This document shows, piece by piece, positions 16,334 to 25,900 of a DNA stretch of 42,456 nt. A program made the position numbers and the translations under genes. The notes below the pieces were generated by a model. That model was given only the letters and a program-made list of their open reading frames with translations. It ran no database searches and was not told the origin of the DNA. The stretch comes from JACQFK01 sp964619955 (GTDB taxonomy: Bacteria > Planctomycetota > MHYJ01 > JACPRB01): assembly GCA_964619955.1 (NCBI GenBank), contig CAZUJF010000043.1:1-42456 (forward strand), read 5' to 3'. Position 1 is the stretch's first letter. Each line of letters begins with the position of its first letter.

Positions 16334-16735
16334 TCAGGGGACGCGTTGGAAGGAAACCGGAAACGTCGACTTCTGGACGGCCTGGAAATACTCCCCCACC
16401 AGGCGCCCGCTCCCGGGATCGAAGGCGAGCGTATAGGTGCTGCCGGGATAGTTCTCGTCCTGGAGGAGCACGCCCAGTTTCAGGACGCCGTTCTCCGCCT
16501 CGACCCGGGCTTCGCCCACGTGGATGGGTTTGGGGTTGAGATACTCGACGGTGGCGCGACCGCCCGGATCCACGCCCTTGACGACGAGCCGGTACTCGGC
16601 ATCCTCGCGCTGCCAGGTCCCGACCAGGACGGACGTCTCCGGCGCCCGCTTCGGCATCGCGTAGTAGACGAGGATGCCCACGGGCAGCGCCGCGAGGATC
16701 AACAGCGGCCAGGGACGTTTGCGGGACTCCGCCAT
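16334..16735 (-). CDS. Small membrane-anchored protein of unknown function
   Basis: A 133-residue protein with one N-terminal membrane helix (PWPLLILAALPVGILVYYAM, about residues 8-27) and a soluble, probably extracytoplasmic, beta-rich domain beginning VGTWQREDAEYRLVV. The domain resembles small lipocalin-like modules with a G-T-W start, but I do not assign a family. The start at 16735 was chosen because it sits directly before the charged N-terminus and helix. A TATCAT box ends seven bases upstream, consistent with a leaderless message. The acetylesterase homologue follows by 23 bases, so the two may be co-expressed. Confidence 0.7.
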   Translation of the reverse strand: MAESRKRPWPLLILAALPVGILVYYAMPKRAPETSVLVGTWQREDAEYRLVVKGVDPGGRATVEYLNPKPIHVGEARVEAENGVLKLGVLLQDENYPGSTYTLAFDPGSGRLVGEYFQAVQKSTFPVSFQRVP

Positions 16736-16742
16736 GGCGCTG

Positions 16743-16748
16743 ATGATA
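16743..16748 (-). promoter_or_regulatory. -10 box (TATCAT) before the small membrane protein gene
   Basis: TATCAT on the minus strand ends seven bases before the ATG at 16735. A TTGCCT lies 18 bases upstream as a possible -35. The expected transcript would be leaderless or nearly so. Confidence 0.45.
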
Positions 16749-16826
16749 GGCGCCGGGGCCCCCGACAGGCAAGCGTGCGATCTCTCCTGCGCCATGCTAC
16801 ACTTCGACGAGAAGAGCGAGGCCACG

Positions 16827-17459
16827 ATGGCGCTGATCGAATTCGTCCGCAACCACCAGGACCTTTCCACGGACCACGGCTATCAATTCAAGTTCTTCTG
16901 CGACAAGTGCGGCGGCGGCTGGGTCTCCGAGTTCCAGACCTCGGTCACCGGCATGGCCGGCGGCCTGCTTCGCGCCGCGGGCAGCCTTTTCGGCGGCATC
17001 CTGAGCCGCGCCGCGAGCAGCGAGTACGAGATCCGCCGCGCCATCGGCGGGCCCGCCCACGACGCGGCGCTCAAGAAGGCCGTCGAGGCGGCCAAGGGCC
17101 GCTTCAAGAAATGCAGCCGCTGCGGCAAATGGGTCTGCCCGGACACCTGCTGGAACACGTCAAAGGGCCTCTGCGAGGATTGCGCCCCCGACCTGCACGA
17201 AGAAGCGGCGGCCGCCCAGGCCCAGGCCGCCCGGGAGCAGATCGTCGAAAGAGCCCGCGGCTCCGACCAGACCGGCGGGCTCGACGCCTCCCGCCCCCTG
17301 GCCGTCCGCTGCCCGAGTTGCAACGCCCAGATCCAGGGCGGCAAATTCTGCCCCGACTGCGGCGCCCCGGTCGCCGTCAAGACGACGTGCAAGAAGTGCG
17401 GCGTCGAGGCCCAGGCGGGCGCCAAGTTCTGCCCCGAATGCGGGGACAAATTCGCCTGA
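16827..17459 (+). CDS. Multi-zinc-ribbon protein of unknown function
   Basis: A 210-residue protein with four Cys-pair regions: FFCDKCGG (~24-30), KKCSRCGKWVCPDTCW...CEDC (~95-119), then a C-terminal double zinc ribbon CPSCNAQIQGGKFCPDCG (~162-179) and CKKCGVEAQAGAKFCPECG (~188-206). The first ribbon is separated from the second by a Gly/Ala-rich, amphipathic stretch (VTGMAGGLLRAAGSLFGGIL). A short acidic/Ala-rich helix (~124-145) links to the last ribbons. Such ribbons usually mediate protein or nucleic-acid contacts; no enzyme motif is seen. The ATG at 16827 is preferred; an in-frame ATG at 16794 is possible. It is divergent from the small membrane protein gene and lies 7 bases before the glycosylase gene. 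Confidence 0.8.
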   Translation: MALIEFVRNHQDLSTDHGYQFKFFCDKCGGGWVSEFQTSVTGMAGGLLRAAGSLFGGILSRAASSEYEIRRAIGGPAHDAALKKAVEAAKGRFKKCSRCGKWVCPDTCWNTSKGLCEDCAPDLHEEAAAAQAQAAREQIVERARGSDQTGGLDASRPLAVRCPSCNAQIQGGKFCPDCGAPVAVKTTCKKCGVEAQAGAKFCPECGDKFA

Positions 17460-17466
17460 TCCCGGC

Positions 17467-18018
17467 ATGCGGCGACTGGGAAGACGCGACTTCAGCCTCC
17501 CCGCCCAGGATCTGGGACGGCGGCTGCTCGGCACCCTCCTGATCCGGCGCATCGGCCCCGTCCTGCGCCGCGCACGCGTCGTGGAAGTCGAAGCCTACCT
17601 CGGCCCGAAGGATCTCGCGTCCCACGCCTCCAAGGGACGCACGCCGCGCACCGAGGTCATGTTCGGCCCTCCCGGGCATGCCTACGTCTATTTCATCTAC
17701 GGGATGCACTGGATGTTCAACGTCGTCGCCGGACGCACGGGCGAAGCGCACGCCGTGCTGGTCCGCGCCGCGGAACCCCTCGACGGCTGGGAGGCCGACC
17801 TCTCCGGCCCCGCCCGCCTCGCGCGGGGTTTCGGCATCACGAGGGAGGACAACGGCCGGAATCTGGCGGACGGGGAACTCCGGTTCCAGCAGGATCCCGA
17901 CTACCTCCCCCGCATCACCCGGACGCCCCGCATCGGCATCGACTACGCGAGGCACTGGACGCGGCGCCTGCTGCGCTTCGTCGACCTCCGCAGCCCCCTC
18001 GGCGCGCGCCTGCGCTGA
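17467..18018 (+). CDS. mpg: 3-methyladenine DNA glycosylase (AAG/MPG family)
   Basis: An alkyladenine DNA glycosylase that removes alkylated purines by base flipping and hydrolysis of the N-glycosidic bond, starting base excision repair. Signatures: an N-terminal LAQxLLG-like LGRRLLGTLLIRR, VVEVEAYLGPKDLASHA (the catalytic Glu lies in this block), RTPRTEVMFGPPGHAYVYFIYGM (here divided at the GPPG turn) and HWMFNVVAG, which matches the intercalating-tyrosine region, then SGPARLARGFGI. The 183-residue length is normal for bacteria. It starts 7 bases after the zinc-ribbon gene and is probably co-transcribed with it; two dehydrogenase genes follow from a separate -10 box. Confidence 0.93.
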   Translation: MRRLGRRDFSLPAQDLGRRLLGTLLIRRIGPVLRRARVVEVEAYLGPKDLASHASKGRTPRTEVMFGPPGHAYVYFIYGMHWMFNVVAGRTGEAHAVLVRAAEPLDGWEADLSGPARLARGFGITREDNGRNLADGELRFQQDPDYLPRITRTPRIGIDYARHWTRRLLRFVDLRSPLGARLR

Positions 18019-18048
18019 ACACCCCTTCCCCGAAGCGGCGCCTTTGCC

Positions 18049-18054
18049 TATTCT
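18049..18054 (+). promoter_or_regulatory. -10 box (TATTCT) for the dehydrogenase pair
   Basis: TATTCT ends six bases before a GTG at 18061, putting the expected transcription start on that codon. This is the main reason for preferring the GTG over the ATG at 18076. No clear -35 or Shine-Dalgarno is visible. Confidence 0.4.
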
Positions 18055-18060
18055 AGTCGC

Positions 18061-19119
18061 GTGCTACCGACCACCATGAAGGCCGCCGTCTACCGGGGAC
18101 GCGGCAACGTCGTCGTCGAAACGGTTCCCGTCCCCCGCATCGGCCCCGGCGAAGTCCTCGTGCGCATCGCCGCCTGCGGGGTCTGCCACACCGACCTGAA
18201 GAAGGTCGCGTACGGCCTCCAGGAGCCGCCGCGCATCTACGGGCATGAGATGGCCGGCACCCTCGCGGCGACCGGCCGCGGGGTGCGCGGCTGGAAGATC
18301 GGCGACCGCGTCGCCGTCTTCCACCACATCCCCTGCGGACGCTGCTTCTACTGCAGACGCGGCGACCACGCCCAATGCCCCGTCTACAAGAAGACCGGCT
18401 CCACCGCGGGCTTCGAACCCGCCGGCGGCGGATTCGCCGAATACATCCGCGTGCTGCCCTGGATCGTCCGCGAGGGCATGGTCCGCGTACCGCGCTCCGT
18501 GCCTCTCGAACACGCCAGCTTTCTCGAACCCGTCAACACCTGCCTCAAGGGCGTCGACCGGCTCAGGCTGCGGCGCGGCGATCTGGTCCCCGTCTTCGGC
18601 CAGGGTCCCATCGGCCTGCTCTTCACCCAGCTCCTCAAGGCCCGCGGCGCGCGTCCCGTCGGTCTCGACCTGATCGCGAGCCGTCGAAGACTCTCCACGA
18701 GACTCGGCGCCGCCTGGAGCGCCGACCCGCGGTCGCCCGCCTTCGAAAAACGCCTCCGCAAGGAATCCGCCAACCGCGGCGCCGATGCCGCCGTGCTCGC
18801 CGTCCCCAGCGAGGCCGCGCTCAAGCAGGCCCTCGCGATCCTGCGGCCGGGCGGCAGCGTCCTCCTCTTCGCCCACACCCGCAAGGGCGAGGAGGTCCGC
18901 CTCGATGCGGGCTCGGTCTGCGTCGACGAGAAGACGGTCCTCGGCAGCTACAGTTCCTCGGTCGACGTCGCCGACGAAGTCGCCCGCCTCGTCTTCAGCG
19001 GCCGCGTGGACGTCGGCCCGCTCATCACGCACCGCTTCCCGCTCGATCGCGTGAACGAGGCGTTCGCGCTCGCGAGCAGGCCCTCCGGAACCTCGCTGAA
19101 AATACTGGTGACGCCGTGA
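18061..19119 (+). CDS. Zinc-dependent alcohol dehydrogenase family protein (first of a pair)
   Basis: A 352-residue medium-chain dehydrogenase. The catalytic zinc ligands sit in CGVCHTDLKK (Cys39) and GHEMAG (His62, Glu63). The structural zinc Cys are in CGRCFYCRRGDHAQC (92, 95, 98, 106). The Rossmann motif is GQGPIG near residue 178, and an Asp ends the second strand (VGLDLIASRRR), which favours NAD over NADP. It should oxidise or reduce an alcohol or polyol; the substrate is unknown. The GTG start fits a leaderless transcript, but the ATG at 18076 (MKAAVYRG) is the more common family N-terminus. It is coupled to the next, paralogous gene through a GTGA overlap. Confidence 0.88.
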   Translation: MLPTTMKAAVYRGRGNVVVETVPVPRIGPGEVLVRIAACGVCHTDLKKVAYGLQEPPRIYGHEMAGTLAATGRGVRGWKIGDRVAVFHHIPCGRCFYCRRGDHAQCPVYKKTGSTAGFEPAGGGFAEYIRVLPWIVREGMVRVPRSVPLEHASFLEPVNTCLKGVDRLRLRRGDLVPVFGQGPIGLLFTQLLKARGARPVGLDLIASRRRLSTRLGAAWSADPRSPAFEKRLRKESANRGADAAVLAVPSEAALKQALAILRPGGSVLLFAHTRKGEEVRLDAGSVCVDEKTVLGSYSSSVDVADEVARLVFSGRVDVGPLITHRFPLDRVNEAFALASRPSGTSLKILVTP

Positions 19120-20189
19120 GCCTGCCCGCCCGGATGCGCGCCGCCGTGCTGCACGGACGCGAGGACCTCCGCCTCGAGGAGGTCGCGCTCGACGCCCCCG
19201 AGCCGGGCGGCATGATCGTGCGCATCGACACCGCCCTCACCTGCGGCACCGACCTCAAGGTCTGGCGCCGCGGCTACCACGCCACGATGATCAAGATGCC
19301 CGGACCCTTCGGCCATGAAGGCGCGGGCGTCGTGGCCGCCTTGGGCGATGGCGCGGTCTCCGACACCACTCCGGATCTGCGCGTCGGCGACCGCGTCGTC
19401 GTCGGCAACTCCGCCCCCTGCGGCCGGTGCCGCCCCTGCGGGCGCAGCCAGGAGAACCTCTGCGACGACCTGCAGTTCCTCAACGGCACCTATGCGGAGT
19501 ATCTGCGGGTCCCCGCCCGCTTCGTGCGGCGCAACACCTGGCGCGTGCCCGCGGACCTGCCCCTGGACGCGGCGGCGATGACCGAACCCCTGGCCTGCGT
19601 CGTGCACGGCCTCAACGAAACGCCGGTCCGCCGGGGCGACACGGCCCTGGTCATCGGACTGGGCCCCATCGGCCTCTTCTGGATCGCGCTGCTCAAACAC
19701 GCGGGCGCCTCGGTCACGGGCGCCGGCCGCCATGCCGCGCGCCTCGAGGCCGCGCGCTCGTTCGGCGCGCGCGTCCTCGAGGCGGCCGAAGCTGGCCTCT
19801 GGATGGAGGAGGCCCGCAAGGCCGGACCTTACGACCTCGTCGTGGAGGCCACGGGCCGCGTCGAGACCTGGGCGCAGACGCTGGAGCTCGCGCGCAAGGG
19901 CGGCGCCGTGAACCTCTTCGGAGGCCCGCCCAAGGGAACGCAGGCGGCCTTCGACACCAACCGGCTGCATTACGGGCAGGTGACGCTCAAGTCCCCGTTC
20001 CACCATCGTCCGGAAACCTTCCGCGCGGCGCTGGGTCTGCTGGCCCAGGGCGTGGTTCCCGCGGGCCCGTTCCTGACCGAGACGCGGCGGCTGGAGGAGC
20101 TGCCCGACGTGTTCCGCGCGATGGCGGGGGCGAAGTCCTCGGTGAAGACGCGGATCCGGATGGACGCCGCTACTGCAGCTGCTCCTTGA
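19116..20189 (+). CDS. Zinc-dependent alcohol dehydrogenase family protein (second of a pair)
   Basis: A 357-residue medium-chain dehydrogenase, a diverged paralogue of the gene before it. Catalytic zinc site: CGTDLKVW (Cys43) and GHEGAG (His67, Glu68). Structural zinc: CGRCRPCGRSQENLC (102, 105, 108, 116). The Rossmann motif is GLGPIG; the second strand ends GAGRHAAR instead of with an Asp, which suggests NADP rather than NAD, unlike its neighbour. The GTG at 19116 overlaps the upstream TGA (GTGA); ATG 19134 (MRAAVLHG) is the alternative. The last 20 bases overlap the end of the convergent CAP-domain gene. A pair with opposite cofactor preference could interconvert an alcohol and a carbonyl compound in two steps, but this is inference. 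Confidence 0.87.
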   Translation: MSLPARMRAAVLHGREDLRLEEVALDAPEPGGMIVRIDTALTCGTDLKVWRRGYHATMIKMPGPFGHEGAGVVAALGDGAVSDTTPDLRVGDRVVVGNSAPCGRCRPCGRSQENLCDDLQFLNGTYAEYLRVPARFVRRNTWRVPADLPLDAAAMTEPLACVVHGLNETPVRRGDTALVIGLGPIGLFWIALLKHAGASVTGAGRHAARLEAARSFGARVLEAAEAGLWMEEARKAGPYDLVVEATGRVETWAQTLELARKGGAVNLFGGPPKGTQAAFDTNRLHYGQVTLKSPFHHRPETFRAALGLLAQGVVPAGPFLTETRRLEELPDVFRAMAGAKSSVKTRIRMDAATAAAP

Positions 20190-21465
20190 GCCGTTCGAAG
20201 TCGGCCGCCGCGCGGGCCCCCGCGCGCGTCTCCTTGTAGACCCTCGCCATGTCCCGGTAGGCGAGCACCACGGGCACGAGCTGGTTCTTGCTCTTGCCCG
20301 CCTTCTGCTCCATCCCCAGCAGCAGCTTGTGCCGCTGCGCGGCGTCGTGTTCGCGCTTGAGCTCGGGCTCCTTGATCAGCTCGGCCAGGGCCTTCTGGGC
20401 CCCGGTCCGGATCTTGGGATCCGCCTGGCGCAGGAAGTCGGCCTCGAGGAAGTCCCCGAGGGCCTCGACCTGGTCGAGCTTCTCCGGCAGCGCCTGGATC
20501 GTCTCGAAACGGTTCTGGTAGTAGCGCGAATACGTGGCCGCGCCCTCCGGGCCGTCGGGGATCCGCTGCAGGCTGGTGAAATTCACGACGTAGCGGATCT
20601 GCGCGGCCTCGCCGCCGCTTTTCAATCCCGTCAGGGTGACGACATAGGCGCCCTCCGTGCCGGGGGCGAAGGCCTGCGGGCGGAAGATGACGGCCGGCCC
20701 GCTCCCGAACCCGCCGGTGTCGAGGTGGAAGTAGTCCAGCTTGAGCGGCTCGCCCAGGGGCGCCTGCTTCGCGTCCGCCGCGTGGATGGTCACCTTGAGC
20801 TCCGACTGGGCGGGGATGACGTACTTCTTCGGGTTCGGCGAGATGCTCCAGGCATGGCGCGCGCCGAAGAACTGCACGGGCATGACGCCCCGGGCCGGGT
20901 ACGTGACGAGGTCCCAGTCCGGAACCTTCTTGTTCGACCCGTCGAAGGCGTACATCGCGGCGTAATTGCCCACGGTGCCGAACGCGCTCTTCCCCATCGA
21001 CGGATTCAGGATCCAGCGGCGATGCCCCACCCGGTCGATGTTCGAGGGGTCGGAGTCGTCCATCCAGCCGTCCACGCAGGCCGCGGGTTCGACGAGGCCG
21101 GCGAAGAGGTTGCACTGTCCGGCGCCGTCCTTGCCCAGCTGGTACTCGGCGTCGCTCATGCCGGCCGGCCGCTCCGGGTTGTGGGTCAGCTTGTTGAGTC
21201 TCGCGCAGATGGAGGCGCCGGCATGCGCCAGCTCCCCCTGTTTCGGATCGAACGCCAGCGACTCGAAAGGCACCCCGCAGAGGTAGCGGTACTGCCGGAC
21301 GCGGGCGAGGTAGACCTCCTGCATCGACGCGCCCTTGCGCGGCGCCAGGAGCTGGACCATCGCCTTGATCTCGCCCGGGGTGCGGGCGGCCGTCTTCGGC
21401 GCCGTCTCCTGGGCCTGCAGCGCCAGCAGCAGCAGCGCCGTCCAACGAAATGCGATTCCCGTCAT
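20170..21465 (-). CDS. Secreted CAP/SCP-domain protein
   Basis: A 431-residue exported protein (signal MTGIAFRWTALLLLALQAQ). Residues ~45-165 form a CAP (SCP-like) domain: RVRQYRYLCGVPFESL, AHAGASICARLN, LTHNPERPAGMSD, NLFAG and GHRRWILNPSMGKSAFG. CAP domains occur in secreted proteins of varied function and are not clearly enzymatic. The middle (~200-290) is beta-rich, and the C-terminal ~110 residues are helical and charged, possibly a repeat or peptide-binding helical domain. A Shine-Dalgarno GGGAG lies before the ATG at 21465. It lies 57 bases after the DUF1501 gene and may be the last gene of that unit. Its end overlaps the convergent dehydrogenase gene. Confidence 0.82.
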   Translation of the reverse strand: MTGIAFRWTALLLLALQAQETAPKTAARTPGEIKAMVQLLAPRKGASMQEVYLARVRQYRYLCGVPFESLAFDPKQGELAHAGASICARLNKLTHNPERPAGMSDAEYQLGKDGAGQCNLFAGLVEPAACVDGWMDDSDPSNIDRVGHRRWILNPSMGKSAFGTVGNYAAMYAFDGSNKKVPDWDLVTYPARGVMPVQFFGARHAWSISPNPKKYVIPAQSELKVTIHAADAKQAPLGEPLKLDYFHLDTGGFGSGPAVIFRPQAFAPGTEGAYVVTLTGLKSGGEAAQIRYVVNFTSLQRIPDGPEGAATYSRYYQNRFETIQALPEKLDQVEALGDFLEADFLRQADPKIRTGAQKALAELIKEPELKREHDAAQRHKLLLGMEQKAGKSKNQLVPVVLAYRDMARVYKETRAGARAAADFERLKEQLQ

Positions 21466-21522
21466 GATCGTCTCCCGCTCAACCGCGGATCAGACACCGA
21501 TCCCGAAGGTAATCGTACACCG

Positions 21523-22959
21523 TCACGCGAGAATGGAGCGGACGATCTTCGCCTCCTCCTCGACGCCGGTCAGGCGCTGGTCCAGGCCCTGGAACTTGTA
21601 CGTCAGCTTCTTGTGGTCCAGCCCCAGCAGGTGCAGCATCGTCGCGTTGATGTCGCGGATGTGGACGGGGTCCTTCACGATGTTGTAGCTGAAATCGTCG
21701 GTCTCGCCGTGCGTCACGCCCGGCTTGATGCCCGCGCCCGCGAACCAGTAGGTGAAGCAGCGCGGATGATGGTCGCGGCCGTAGTCGTTCCGGGTGAGCT
21801 TTCCCTGGCAGTAGGTCGTGCGGCCGAACTCGCTGCCCCAGACGACGAGCGTCTCGTCGAGCAACCCCCTCCGCCCGAGATCCGTGAGCAGCGCGCCGAT
21901 CGGACGGTCCACGTCGCCGCACTGGGCCCGGAGATCGCCGGGCAGGTTTCCGTGGTGGTCCCATTCCCGGTGGAAAATCTGCACCTGGCGGACGCCGCGC
22001 TCGATCATGCGCCGCGCCAGCAGCGCCGAATGCGCGAAGGTCCCCGGCTTCTGCAGGTCCGGCCCGTAGAGGTCGAGCGTCTCCTTCGACTCCTTCGAAA
22101 GATCCACGAGCTCGGGAACCGACGACTGCATCCGGAACGCCATTTCGTACTGGGAGATGCGGCCCTGCGTCTCGGGATCGCCGTTCTCCTCGTGTTCGCG
22201 GCCGTTCATGCGGATCAGCGTCTCGAGCATGCGGCGCCGCGATTCGCGGCTCACGCCCGCGGGGTCCGAAAGGTAGAGCACCGGATCGCCCTTGAGCCGG
22301 AACCAGACGCCCTGGTGCTTCGTGGGCAGGAAGCCCGGGCCCCAGAGGCGGTTGTAGAGCGCCTGCGCCTCGCGCTTCGCGGTCCACGACGGCGTCATCA
22401 CGATGAAGCTGGGCAGGTTCTCGTTCTCGCTCCCCAGCCCGTACGAGAGCCACGACCCGAGGCTGGCCTTGCCCGGGATCTGCGCCCCCGTGCAGATGTA
22501 CGTGACGGCCGGATCGTGGTTGATCGCCTCCGTGTGGACCGACTTCACGAACGAGATCTTGTCCGCATGCTTCGCGATGTTCGGCAGCAGCTCGCTGAAG
22601 AGCGCCCCGGATTCCCCGTGGCGGCCGAACTTGAACATCGACGGCGCGATCGGAAAGCGCGACTGCCCGGACGTCATGGTGGTCAGGCGCTGCCCGCCGA
22701 CCACGGAGGGCGGCAGGTCCTTGTCGAAAAGCGCGTCGAGCCCCGGCTTGTGATCGTAGAGGTCGATCTGGGAGGCGCCGCCGTTCATGAAGAGATAGAT
22801 CAGGTACTTGGCCCTGGGCGCGAAATGCGCCGCGGGCTGCTGCTGCTGCGCATGGCCGGTCCGGGCGAGCAGGCTTCCCAGCGCGGCGGAACCGAGGCCG
22901 GCGGTCGAAAGCCGGAAGAAGCGCCGGCGCGTCAGATGTTCGACGGGTTCGGGTGTCAT
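21523..22959 (-). CDS. DUF1501 Tat-exported protein
   Basis: A 478-residue DUF1501 protein, a family greatly expanded in planctomycetes and related to the alkaline-phosphatase/sulfatase superfamily. A twin-arginine signal (TRRRFFRLSTAGLGSAALG, ~9-27) indicates folded export. Family landmarks: YLIYLFMNGGASQIDLYDHKPG, HGESGALFSELLP, HTEAINHDPA, GSWLSYGLGSENENLP, WDHHGNLP and GSEFGRTTYCQG with DHHPRCFTYWFAGAGI. The histidine/aspartate-rich C-terminal half could bind metals. It begins 5 bases after the PSCyt1/DUF1553 gene, whose end contains its Shine-Dalgarno (AGAGGTGA); this pairing is a planctomycete hallmark. The role is unknown, usually guessed to be polysaccharide or glycoprotein related. 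Confidence 0.93.
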   Translation of the reverse strand: MTPEPVEHLTRRRFFRLSTAGLGSAALGSLLARTGHAQQQQPAAHFAPRAKYLIYLFMNGGASQIDLYDHKPGLDALFDKDLPPSVVGGQRLTTMTSGQSRFPIAPSMFKFGRHGESGALFSELLPNIAKHADKISFVKSVHTEAINHDPAVTYICTGAQIPGKASLGSWLSYGLGSENENLPSFIVMTPSWTAKREAQALYNRLWGPGFLPTKHQGVWFRLKGDPVLYLSDPAGVSRESRRRMLETLIRMNGREHEENGDPETQGRISQYEMAFRMQSSVPELVDLSKESKETLDLYGPDLQKPGTFAHSALLARRMIERGVRQVQIFHREWDHHGNLPGDLRAQCGDVDRPIGALLTDLGRRGLLDETLVVWGSEFGRTTYCQGKLTRNDYGRDHHPRCFTYWFAGAGIKPGVTHGETDDFSYNIVKDPVHIRDINATMLHLLGLDHKKLTYKFQGLDQRLTGVEEEAKIVRSILA

Positions 22960-22964
22960 GGCCG

Positions 22965-25900
22965 TCACCTCTTGTTCAGGACTTCGTCGAGATTCAGGAC
23001 GGCGTTCGCCGCCAGCGTCCACGACGCCAGATCGACGGGATCGAGCGAGGCGTCGGCGGGCAGGTCGCCGACGGCGACCGCCGCCTTCGCCGCCGCCGGG
23101 TCCTTCGCGTAGGCCTCCCGCTGGGCGCGCACGAGGGCGGCCAGATCCGCGGCGTCCGCCGCGCTCGGCGGCCGCTGCGTGCAGCGCTGCAGCATCCAGG
23201 CGCTCCGGGATTCGTCCGAGGACCCGCCCTCCTTCATCGCCTTCTGCGCCAGATGCCGGGCGGCCTCGAAGCACTGGGGCTCGTTCATCAGCAGCAGCGC
23301 CTGCAGCGGGGTGTTCGTCCGCTCGCGGCGCGCCACGCAGGATTCCCGGGACGGGGCGTCGAACACGGTCATCTGCGGCGGCGCGGACGTGCGCTTCCAG
23401 AACGTGTAGAGGCTGCGGCGAAAGACCTTCTCCGGCTCCGCATCCCGCTTGAAGCGGTACGTGTTGGATCCCGTGTACCCCACGGCCTCCCAGAGCCCCT
23501 CCGGCTGCGGCGGCTTCACGCCGGGCCCGCCCGTCTTCTCGACGAGCAGTCCGCTCAGGAAGAGGATCTGGTCGCGGACCATCTCGGCGTCCATGCGGAA
23601 GCGCGGACCCCGCGCAAGCAGGCGGTTCTCAGGGTCGCGGCGCACGAGTTCCGGGGTCGAACGGGACGACTGCCGGTACGTCGCGGACATCAGCATCCGC
23701 TTCATGAAGCGTTTGACGTCCCGGCCGTCCTCGACGAATCCGACGGCGAGCGCATCCAGCAGTTCCGGATGCACGGGCGGCTCCCCGGTGAGCCCGAAGT
23801 CCTCGGAGGTCTTCACGAGCCCGACGCCAAAGACCTGCTGCCAGAAGCGGTTCACCGGAACCCGCGAACTCAGCGGGTGGGCCGGATCCAGAAGCCACTT
23901 CGCCAGCCCCAGGCGGTTCAGCGGCGCGTCCTTCGGCAGCGGGGGCATCGAGGCGGGCGTCGCACGACCGACCTTCGCGCCCTTCTGGTCGTATTCCCCC
24001 CGCCTGAGCATGAACGCATCCTTGGGCTGGGCCTTCTCCCGGAACACCAGCGTCGACGGGACCTGGTCCAGCAGCGCCGTCTCCCGGCCGCGCAGCTCCG
24101 CCCGCTGCCGTGCCGCCGTGCGGTAGTCCTCCCAGAATTCGCGGCGGTAGCGGGTCCTCAGCAGCGCCTTCTGGACGTCGCTGCGCTTCGACGGCTCGAC
24201 GGCGAGGACCGCCCGCACGTCGCCCAGCAGGTCGTTCGCCTCCTCCTCGAGCACCTCGAAGAGGAACTTGTGATCGCGCGTCGTGCCGTAATTGGAGAAT
24301 TTGATCAGGAGGCGGTTTTCGCCGGCGTCGAGATCGACGCTCACCTCGTTGGCGTCGTACTTCCGGTAGGTGCGCTTCACGTTCTTCGAAAGCACCAGCG
24401 AGCCGTTGAGCCAGACCTGGATCGCATCGTCGGAATTCACGTTGAAGGTCGCCTTGCGCGGACCGGGGGAATGGATCGTCCGGTAGGCGTAGGAGGCCCC
24501 CACCCCCTCGGGATACTTGAGATCCTTGCCGTCCTGGTAGTCGTCCTTGCGGACCCACTTCACGCCGCGGACCTCCTTCTCCAGGTCCACGCCCTTCTCG
24601 GGGCCGTACTCGGTCGTGAACGCGGCGTTGCCGTCGGCCGCCTCGAAGCGACCCAGCAGATGCCAGGGCCCGCGCACGGCCGGAGCGACGCCGCGGAGGA
24701 GTTCGGCGTTCGCGCTCACGGAAAGCTGCAGCGAGACGCCCGTCGCGGCCCCTTTGGGGACGGCTTTCAGGACCAGTTCGCCGGCTCCGAGCGGCGCGGC
24801 GGGGACCAGGACCGCGGCGGGAGCCCTGCCCGCCTCGCCCGACCACGCGCTGTCCGGTTTTCCGTCGAGCAGGGCGGGCAGCGGGGCGTTCCCGGGGGCG
24901 TCCGTCAAAGCCGCCCGAAAGGGGACCTTCTTGCCGTCCAGCGTCGCCTCGAGGCCGGCGAAGCTGAACTTCAGCGGCTCCGGGGCGGAGACGGCCACCC
25001 GGAGCAGCGGGGCCTCCCCCGCAGCGATCGTCGCGGCAAGCTCCAGCGGACCCTTCGCGACGGTTTCGAGGACCTTCCAGGGGGCGGCCAGGCGCGCGGC
25101 CAGCTCCTTTTCCCATTCCGCCTGGCGGGCGTCCACCTCCGGCGCGGGCCCGTTCATGCGGGTCTCCAGCGGCGCGAGCGCCGCGCGGATCGACGCGAGT
25201 TCGGCGGCCTGCGCCGCATCCGGCACCTTCACGGTGGGCGGCGAGTCCTTGCGGTTCCCGTCCATCTCGGATCCGTCGAGGCTGTTGAAGAACGCGAAGA
25301 GGCCGTAATAGTCCTTCTGGGTGAACGGATCGTACTTGTGGTCGTGGCAGCGCGCGCAGGCGAACGTGAGCGCGAAGAAGACCTGAGAGAACGTCTCGAC
25401 GCGGTCGAAGACGTTGCGGCAGTAGACCTCGTCCTCGATGGACCCGCCCTCGTTGGTGCTGACGTGGCAGCGGTTGAAGCCGCTGGCGACCTGCTGTTCG
25501 AGCGTGGCCTCCGGCAGCAGGTCCCCGGCGAGCTGCTCCAGGACGAAGCGGTCGAAGGGCAGGTTGTCGTTGAAGGCCTTGACGACCCAGTCCCGGTAGG
25601 GCCACATCTCCCGGTAGTTGTCGAGATGCAGGCCGTGCGTGTCGCCGTAGCGGGCGAGGTCGAGCCAGTAGCGCGCCATGTGTTCGCCGTAGCGGGGCGA
25701 GCGCAGGAGGCGGTCGACGAGCGCCTCGTAGGCCCCGGGGGCCGGATCGTTCACGAAGGCCTCGACCTCCTCCGTCCGGGGCGGCAGGCCCGTGAGATCG
25801 AGCGTGACGCGGCGCGCCAGCGTGCGCCGGTCGGCCTCGGGCGACGGCTTCAGCCCCTCGCGCGCCAGCCGGGCGTGGATGTGGGCGTCGATGTCGTTCA

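Noticed and set aside
18018..18060. Hairpin terminator after the glycosylase gene
   Set aside because: No stable stem with a T-run was found in this short gap.
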